Below, piece by piece: positions 57,000-64,000 of a DNA stretch of 64,000 nucleotides (position 1 is its first letter; every line of letters begins with the position of its first letter). The notes below the pieces were generated by a model. The model saw only the letters and a program-made list of their open reading frames with translations. It did not search any database and was not told the DNA's origin. The position numbers and the translations under genes were made by a program. The DNA is from Campanula takesimana (Eukaryota > Streptophyta > Magnoliopsida > Asterales > Campanulaceae): positions 310,001-374,000 of the forward strand of contig JAOWBW010000006.1 of NCBI GenBank assembly GCA_026119855.1. Reading direction: 5' to 3'.

Positions 57000-57590
57000 T
57001 TCACCACTACTGGGTCTCTTACAACGATTGATACTTGTTTTTCCTAAATTTTCAGAAAAACGAGTTTTTTTGAAAAGTTTCGCTATCGTAAATGACAGTG
57101 TTTTAGTTACGAATTGCAGGCTATTTTTTATTGACATTATAAACACTGAAAAACTAAACTGACACTTTTAATAATTATCACTAATAGTATTAAAGAGTGT
57201 CAACAATTTATACTGGTATTTATAAATACTGAAACTGGAAGTTTTTAGTAAGTGTTAGTGCTAGTGTTAAAATGTGTCAGTGCATGTTTTGAAAGTGTCA
57301 AAGGTAGTGTTGAAGAGCGTCACTGTCAGTCGTGTGTTAATAGTCCCAGCGTGTTCTATAAGTTTAAGTTATTTAGGTATTTATGAAAATGTCACTGCAC
57401 GCATTATAAACAAATGTCAGTTGTTTAAAAAACTGTTACCGTTTGTAAACAAGTGTCACTAATTAAAAATATCACCGCACATTTAAAAACATGTTTTTCC
57501 TTATCTCTTTTTAGAAGAACATGCAATTAACTAGATATTCACATAGTTCGGAAAAAAATGTTTTTCATAAAACATGTCTACCAAATTTTT
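57000..57590. repeat. AGTGTCAG-word repeat block related to 45757-46249
   Basis: The same vocabulary as the foldback element at 45757 (AGTGTCA, TGACACTTTT, AGTGTTAAA.TGTGTCAGTG, GAAAAACGAGTTTTT) fills this stretch, and its right end, TGTTTTTCATAAAACATGTCTAC, resembles that element's CGTTTTTCATAAGACCTAC. Its precise limits were not found. CACTACTGGGTCTC at about 57004 is a possible left terminus. Confidence 0.5.
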
Positions 57591-57639
57591 TAGGGAGTCT
57601 CCTGTGCAACCGCCGCATCGTACGACGGCGCCAGGCGAG

Positions 57640-57644
<5 letters not shown>

Positions 57645-57670
<26 letters not shown>

Positions 57671-58340
57671 GCTACCCAAAACTTTTTTTCCTTCCAACAA
57701 AAGTAACACTTATTATAACGAAATGTAACACTTTTTTCTTTCAAATGTAACACTTTTTAAAAAAAAATGTACCATAATTTTGCTGCAATAGATTAAACAT
57801 AACATAAAGAAAGATTGACAACTAAACTAATGTCACACTCTTTATAGAGGAATGTAAAACTCTTTTTTTTCAAATGTAACACTTTTTTTCTTCAAAATTA
57901 ACATAAGATTAACAAACTAAACTAATTTTACATTTTATAAAAAAATGAATGTAACATTTTTTTTCTCAAATGTAACAGTTGATATTCTTAAATGTAACAT
58001 TATATCTGAAATGTAACAATTTTTTATTGAGAAATTAACAATTGAAATGCAAAACCCGATTATATATATGATTTTTTACTCTTTTTTTAAAGAAGAAAAG
58101 TAACATTTACAAAATAAAAATGTTATATTCATCTATATAAAAAATTGTAATCATATATTCACTTTGTTACACTTCAAATATTACTTTTTTTAACCACAAA
58201 AACTATAAAATAATTTAAATTTACTTGTAAAATTGCTGTTACATTTGTCTGTAAAAAGTGTTACTTTTTGAAGATGAAACTGTTACTTTTATCAAAACAG
58301 AATGTTACATCTCAGGTGACGAGCAGCTTAAACTTTTTGT
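57645..58340. repeat. AATGTAACACTTTTT-word repeat block with inverted half
   Basis: After a T-run (57645-57670), TGTAACA(C) followed by T-tracts recurs at least ten times between 57700 and 58020. From about 58110 to 58310 the words appear mainly as their complement (GTTACTTTT, GTGTTAC, TGTTACATT). The whole would fold back on itself. GC-rich DNA lies on both sides (CGCCGCATCGTACGACGGCG near 57610; GGATCTGGCGGTCGGCTG near 58537). I could not assign it to a transposon family. Confidence 0.55.
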
Positions 58341-59471
58341 GTGTATATTTTTTTTTTAAATCAAACCATATCATGACCTATGTAGTTTTATTCGTCTCAT
58401 CGAGACGAACACAACTGTATTTTTTTTAAAAAAAAAAACGATTTATAAATCTCAAGATATAGCATTTTAAAGTAATTGAGTTTTTTTTTTTTAAAAAAGA
58501 AAGACACATGTCGCGATCTTGGAAGAGGGAGGGTTGGATCTGGCGGTCGGCTGTAGCGGAGCAGGTGGCTACGAGAAGCAACGGAACAAATCAGCCTTTC
58601 CGCATCCAAGAATTTGTCCAAATTTTTTGAGTTCTCCTCTCGGCCTAACTATTAACAACATAGTTTTTAATTATTAAGAGAAAATTATAAATTAAATATT
58701 TATTTGTTTAATTAATTGTTAATGGGCATTTGCTCTAGCGGTATCTGTACAGTTTGTAAAATCTCTATAACACAATTTAACTAAACTGTGAAAATTCATT
58801 TAATTTTATATGTGATCTAATCATTTGTCAATAACACTTCTACCAAAGTGCTTAACCAAATTCCCTCATTGGCTGCTTCTATAGCGCTATGCACTCCGTC
58901 TCCGTAGTCGGCAAAGTCGTTTTTCAACTAAGCTCTGAGCGACCAAGAATGAACACATAACGCATCATCGATCTCTAAGTGTCAACATTCCTACATGGTC
59001 CAATCATGGTTTCTTTCTCTTCATTTCCTCCTCCTTGCGTATCTTGATTCCAATTGAACTTCCTCCTTGGTTTAGACATCCACCCCCACCGATGTTCCTT
59101 GTTATTTTAGACTTCATAGCCCAACAATCTCACACCTGAATATTAGAACCAAAAACATAGTGATCGACCAGTTAAACTCACACCACAGAATGACCTTCAT
59201 ACTATAACTTGGCAACACCGAGCACACATGCCCCAACCCGAGCTCCACACTCAAGTACTAAGGTTAGTTAAAGTCTAGCATTTTTTCAACATCTCCACCC
59301 CAAATTCCCATGCCTCAGATCAAACACTCTTGAGACTCATTCATTTAAATCCTTGTTCGCCATATCTCCAACGCTGTTATTCTCGTAATGCCTCTCGTCA
59401 AAACATGTTCTCTCCCTTGTCTCTAGCATCAACTTCAAGTGGTACTCTTTCGCCCTCTATTAGGTGCATAT
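58341..59471. other. Gene-free stretch
   Basis: A small perfect palindrome-like CGTCTCATCGAGACG lies at about 58393. Otherwise no coding family, RNA gene or bounded element was recognised; the part from 59000 has the style of worn retrotransposon DNA. Confidence 0.35.
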
Positions 59472-59692
59472 TGTTGGTGTTGTATGCCTTAGGCACATTA
59501 TTTGAACAATTAATGTTATCACTTGCTTATGCTTTAATAAAGATATTGAATGTTTGATTATTATATCCTTTTCATGTTTATTATAATAATCCCCGTCTCT
59601 GATAATTATGATTAATTATTAGTATAAGTTTAATAGATAATCATATGATGATTATGTGTATACGATACAATTAGACTTATGGGTTAAAAGAT
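59472..59692 (+). mobile_element. 5' fragment of an LTR related to 17171-18723
   Basis: TGTTGGTGTTGTATGCCTTAGG, then CATGTTTATTATAATAATCC, then AGTATAAGTTTAAT and ATGATGATTATGTGTATACGAT follow the first 220 bp of the 17171 solo LTR step by step (there TGTTGGAGATTATGCCCTAGG and so on). The similarity stops just before the next LTR begins. Confidence 0.7.
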
Positions 59693-59712
59693 TTTGTAGC
59701 TAGGACTGTTTC

Positions 59713-60477
59713 TGAAAATGACCACTTGTCAGGACACTTGTGATCAAGGATGATAACACAAGTGACAACACAACTGACTTGACAAATGTCGACGAACTGA
59801 ACAAGTAAAAACACAGAAAAATGCAGCAGATAATTAAAAACAAGAATTTAAACACTTCAGCAAGACTATGCTTGCTGAAAAACTTTCATTAATAAAAGAT
59901 CTTGCAGAAAAAAAGATATTAAACGATTACAATGAAAAAAATGAATAATAATAAAAAGACTAAATGAGTTCTAGACTCCTAGAACTAATAAAACACAAAA
60001 CAAACTTGAAGAATCAAAAGACTTAGATCAAAGCTTCAAGGCCATATATGATCAGCAATATATGTTCTCAATACAAGAACAATTGCAAAGAACCTTGAAG
60101 ACTTTAGATCTTGATCATAAACCAACTTCAAGGACAAGAAGGACTCTTTATGAAAAACTTGATTTCTCTCTTTGAATGCTCTGGAAATCCATGTCTATGG
60201 CTAGCTTCTTCTTCTCATTATATAGACACTCCATATCTTCAAGAGTCCTACAATATGGAATAGATCTTTGCACAAGGAAAGAGTCATACATTCCATAAAA
60301 GATAAACACTAAAACAAAATACCATAAATATAAATCCTAATTTAATATTACCTAGGATAAATACTAACCTAAATATAAACAATTTAATTAAAGATAATAT
60401 ACAAACTAAATCAAATTAAAGTACAAATCAGAACTACAAAAATCCTAAAGATATCAAGAGTATTTTATACTCTTTCA
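59713..60477 (-). mobile_element. Copia-like 3' LTR, minus orientation
   Basis: On the minus strand it starts TGAAAGAGTATAAAATACTC directly after a purine tract (AATAGAGGGAGAT, 60478-60490) and ends CATTTTCA. That gives TGAAA...TTTCA ends and 765 bp. A minus-strand TATATAATGAG (about 60214-60224) is a likely TATA box. Unlike the LTRs at 2, 12 and 18 kb, it has no GC-rich array. Confidence 0.65.
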
Positions 60478-61287
60478 ATCTCCCTCTATTTTTGTGGTTC
60501 TGGTAAAAACCTGCAAGAGCAATGTTAGCACAAGAAAACTCAAACCTTAATCTTCACCCATTGAACTTCATTTAATCTTCATTCATGACATTAGGAACTC
60601 GAGCTTTCTCCCCTTAATTGGTCACTACAATCTCTCTCCTTGCATTAGAAACTCCCCCTAAATGGGTAATATCTCTTTATGATCATCTTCTGCATCTCCA
60701 TTGATGATCATCTCCTCAATTGATTGACCATTTCCCTATTCTCCCCATTTTCTTTAGATATTTTCAAAACAAAATGTGCGTACATTATGAAAATATCTTA
60801 AGAAACCCATTTGTGAATTATGATCAGAGCTGCAGCTTCAGAGGATCAGAGGCAGAGGAAAATGTGGAAGAAGAAATTACTTACAGAATTTTTGGAGAAG
60901 AAGAGAACAACTGCACAGTTTTGCAACTAGTTGAGTGCAGAGATGTGCACACAACTTCCAAAACAACAGCATAGACAACTGCATAGATGACATCTCACAA
61001 TAAAAATATAATTTCCAGAGAGAGAGATATCATTATTGCAGATTATTATTGTAGAGAACTTCACATGGTCTAGGGAACAAGAACAAACATGATGTCCAAA
61101 CCATTTGGAGGATCAAATTGGCCAAAGAACATGAAGTCAAAAACCAAAAATTTATCCGGATTTTGTGACCCATTACAATACCATAAAAGATCATATCCAC
61201 ATGAACCCCCAAAGATTGTTCTAAATTCATTTGCACATAAACCTGGGCAAACACTCATTTAAACATATTGTTAACCAAGAAATGATT
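60478..61287 (-). mobile_element. 3' internal end of the same copia-like element
   Basis: It begins with the polypurine tract on the minus strand (60490-60478) and continues for 800 bp without recognisable RNase H motifs, then is cut by the gypsy-like LTR at 61288. It is probably the non-coding spacer between pol and the 3' LTR. Confidence 0.5.
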
Positions 61288-64000
61288 TGTCGCGACCCCG
61301 AACCCCGCGGCCCGAGATCGCGAGCTGGACGTCGACTTAGAACCAAAACTATGAAATACCGAAGTTAAAAATTTCGTTTAATACCAAAAGGTGATAACAC
61401 AAGGTTTTACAAATCCAAGTTAAAATCAACAATGTGCCTCTAACATAAGCTCCACATCTTAAACCAAAAAGAATAAAATATACAATTCTTAATGACGTCA
61501 ATAATGGTAAAACTATCCCCAAAAGGTTATACATTTAAATAATGTAAACCGAACCATAACAACCTGCCCCAAAATCTCAATCCTCGCGACGTCCTCCTCG
61601 ATCCGCGAATCCTAATCCTTTTCCTCCTGGGGGGGGGGTTAAGGAAAAACAAAGATGGAAATAAACGGGGTGAGATAAAATCTCAGTAAGTTACTAATGC
61701 AACTACATGACATGCTAATATGCAATAAGCAATAAACAATGATAAATATCACATAGCATGTAACAAATAACAGTCAACAGATAGCAGCGGAAAGTGAACA
61801 CATAACAAAGGATATTAGCCAAGGTTTCCCAACTGAAAGAACCAAATAAAGGTCGCTGCGCAGCTTCAATAACCAACCATACATCATCTTCATAATAGCA
61901 TGAAAGCTGAAGAGGAATCCCCGGTCAGAAGCGACCAATCAACCCATCAATCAAACAACTCATCTTCATAGTAGCATAAAAGCTGAAGAGAAACCCGGTA
62001 CCAGAACCAATAACAATAATAAAGTGCCACAAGGGGCGGGAGCCATGCCACAAAGTCATGCTCCAAAACGGTTAGCTAGAATACCCACAACGGAGCTAGC
62101 TCATCCCAACCAAGGCCAATCTGGATGAGGACAGAAGGACCAATGGGCGATGCTATACTGGACTTGGATCGTGCCATTATAGCATTATCCATTGCCTGAC
62201 TCGATACACAAATAACCAGCTGGACTTTCAGATAAATGCTAAGTAATAAATACTAGCTTAATTAAACAACTTAGGGTTCCGAAGTAGGGAACCATACCAA
62301 TTAATCACCATAAAGATGCAACGGTTACTCATGAAGAGTTTAACAACAACGATAACAGAGTTTCTCATGAAGAGCACAACAACGATAGGTGGAATTTCTC
62401 ATAAAGAGCACAACAACAATGATTATTATAATACATCAATTTCATAAAGAGGAACCATACCAGATACATTCCAGAGATGATACCCACGAGTTGATCATAA
62501 AGAACACAACCCAAACGGTCACTCACATATAGTACAACGACTATAACCCAAAATTATCCTAAACGTTTACTCATAAAGATGTACTAGGACTATAAACTCA
62601 ACCACCTCATCACACCTGGAATTCCAAAGTAGGAAATCAGAATGAATACACCTTAAGGTTAATCCAACCGTAGGTACTCAATTACCAATTCACGCTTTAC
62701 CTCCGTTCGTAACGAACCAATTCTAAACATCCCAAACGACTCCAAAAGGTTACACTTATTAGAACATGATCATGACAGGACTAAACCCTACACCTTGGTG
62801 TTCAATAACAACCCCCTAGGTACTATAGGTCATCGCCTAAAACCTAGACCAAGTCTTACTCGAAAGTCAATTCGATTGGAACAACCACGAACACATCATA
62901 AGACGCCCAAACACCCAATAAAATCCCGAAGTATAAAACTTATAACTTAACTTAACAACCTATACCATCTTGTAGTACTCGGAGATAGCTTCGAAACGAT
63001 AGTTTACACGCCTAAAACGGAGTCCGAACGAAGAAGTTATGGGGGAAACAGTTTTAGAAGAAAAGGGAAGAATATATCAGAGTTTCAGCTTGGCACGACC
63101 GTGCCTAGGAAAGTGGCACGACCGTGCCAAACATGACGAGGGGCAAGAGAATATTGGCACGACCGTGCCAAATAAAGGGGCACGACCGTGCCAACCATTT
63201 CGAGAGAAAAGTGAATATTGGCACGACCGTGCCAAATAAAGGGGCACGACCGTGCCAGAAGAACAATGCCCAGATTCATCCAAGGTTCACCATTTTCGGG
63301 CCAAAACTCACCCAAAACACCAAATACTCAAAATCAACACTCCCAACAAGGTTTCTAAGGTACCCAAACATCTTTTAACTAGAAAGGGGATCTAAATACA
63401 CCATTTATAAACTAAAACCAAGAATCAAAACCAACATTTCAAAATCACCATTTTTGACCAAAAACCCAAATAAATTCCTAATAAATTGCAAACTCATCCA
63501 AACTTCCAATATAACAACAAAAGCATTATATGAACATGATATGAACATTTTAGCATTAAAATGGGGGAAAAGTAACTTACCCTGATTTTCTCAAAAGTGA
63601 CGGAACTCGAAATTTCTTGGCTTCCTACGATCCTATCGACGATCTAAACATGATTCATGTTTTAAGAAATGAGAAATAATGAGAGGAAGATGATGGAAAT
63701 GAAGAGAGAAGTGAGAGGAAGAAAAACTTACCCAATGAGCTAGAGAGAGAGAGAAATGGCTGGAAAGTGAATGGGGTGAGGGAGAAATAGAGGGAGTAGG
63801 GAGAAGATGATTAAAACTAAACTTACACTTAGACCCCTCCCTTACTACTACTCTCTACAAACAAACTTCCCACTAACAAATAAGACTCAACACTTCTACA
63901 TTAGCACAAATGACCCAAATAAAATGCTAGTCATAATTATTATGAAACATAATATGCACAAATAAATATTTAAATAAATAATAATTTAAATAAATAAATA
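61288..64000 (-). mobile_element. Gypsy-like LTR, same family as 19982-22027, incomplete
   Basis: The plus strand starts TGTCGCGACCCCGAACCCC, the complement of the family's 3' end. Shared blocks follow in reverse order to the solo LTR: GGTGAGATAAAATCTCAGTA then AGTTAC (61669-61694), and GATAGTTTACACGCCTAAAAC then GGAGTCCGAACGAAGAAGTTA (62999-63040). The right window edge corresponds to roughly 100 bp from the family's 5' end, so the LTR should be about 2.8 kb. No primer site follows its 3' end. It is thus a solo or 3' LTR, inserted into copia DNA. Confidence 0.82.
63092..63256. repeat. Near-palindromic GGCACGACCGTGCC array, 23/41-bp steps
   Basis: The 14-bp core GGCACGACCGTGCC starts at 63092, 63115, 63156, 63179, 63220 and 63243, six exact copies. 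The steps are 23, 41, 23, 41 and 23 bp, so pairs repeat every 64 bp. Several copies extend to TTGGCACG-AC-CGTGCCAA, an 8-bp stem with a 2-bp gap. The array lies in the gypsy-like LTR just transcriptionally upstream of the conserved CCATAACTTC block. Confidence 0.95.

Noticed and set aside
63092..63256. CRISPR array
   Set aside because: Plant nuclear DNA; repeats of 14 bp with 9- and 27-bp gaps and no variable spacers of constant length.
63039..63378. Overlapping frames over the GGCACGACCGTGCC array as a repeat protein
   Set aside because: Frames open on both strands because the repeat lacks stops; the array lies inside an LTR.

Overview
This is a window of plant nuclear DNA, most likely from a eudicot. 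It has intron-rich nuclear genes, Ty1/copia elements with a methionine initiator tRNA primer site, Stowaway-type MITEs and an Au-type SINE. I cannot name the genus. Only three genes are convincing: a mitochondrial-type Clp protease subunit (CLPP2, minus strand, 8236-10968, two exons), a HUA2-type PWWP/CID-domain protein (plus strand, 25139-43957, eleven exons, 1,559 residues) and an intracellular-type LysM protein (minus strand, 51592-55857, three exons). All three assemble in frame across GT-AG introns with no broken exon. From memory, the same trio sits together in Arabidopsis (At5g23130 LysM, At5g23140 CLPP2, At5g23150 HUA2). The window therefore looks like an old gene neighbourhood stretched to about 48 kb by transposons.

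Layout. 1-4914: decayed minus-strand copia element, interrupted by a MITE, a solo LTR and an hAT-type MITE. 6180-7150: rearranged LINE reverse transcriptase remnant. 8236-10968: CLPP2. 12178-14660: 5' part of a copia element with LTR, primer site, gag, protease and broken integrase. 17089-18911: a MITE split by a solo LTR. 19982-22027: gypsy-like solo LTR with a perfect 5-bp target duplication. 25139-43957: HUA2, whose two largest introns (4.6 and 5.2 kb) hold a SINE and several terminal-inverted-repeat elements. 44.8-50.1 kb: a cluster of MITEs, a foldback element and a long-TIR element. 51.6-55.9 kb: the LysM gene. 56-59.5 kb: AT-rich repeat DNA. 59.5-64 kb: nested LTR pieces, ending in an LTR of the same family as 19982-22027 that runs off the window.

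The most unusual pattern is shared by four different LTRs (near 2.1, 12.3, 18.1 and 63.2 kb). Each carries its own short GC-rich, often near-palindromic word, repeated at 22-23 bp steps. In the three copia-like LTRs the array ends about 84 bp before a TATA-like box. The words differ between the elements but the geometry is the same. This suggests a promoter-proximal array whose spacing is kept while its sequence changes.

The genes share no operon-like relation. CLPP2 acts in mitochondrial proteolysis, HUA2 in nuclear RNA processing and transcription of flowering regulators, and the LysM protein has no established role.
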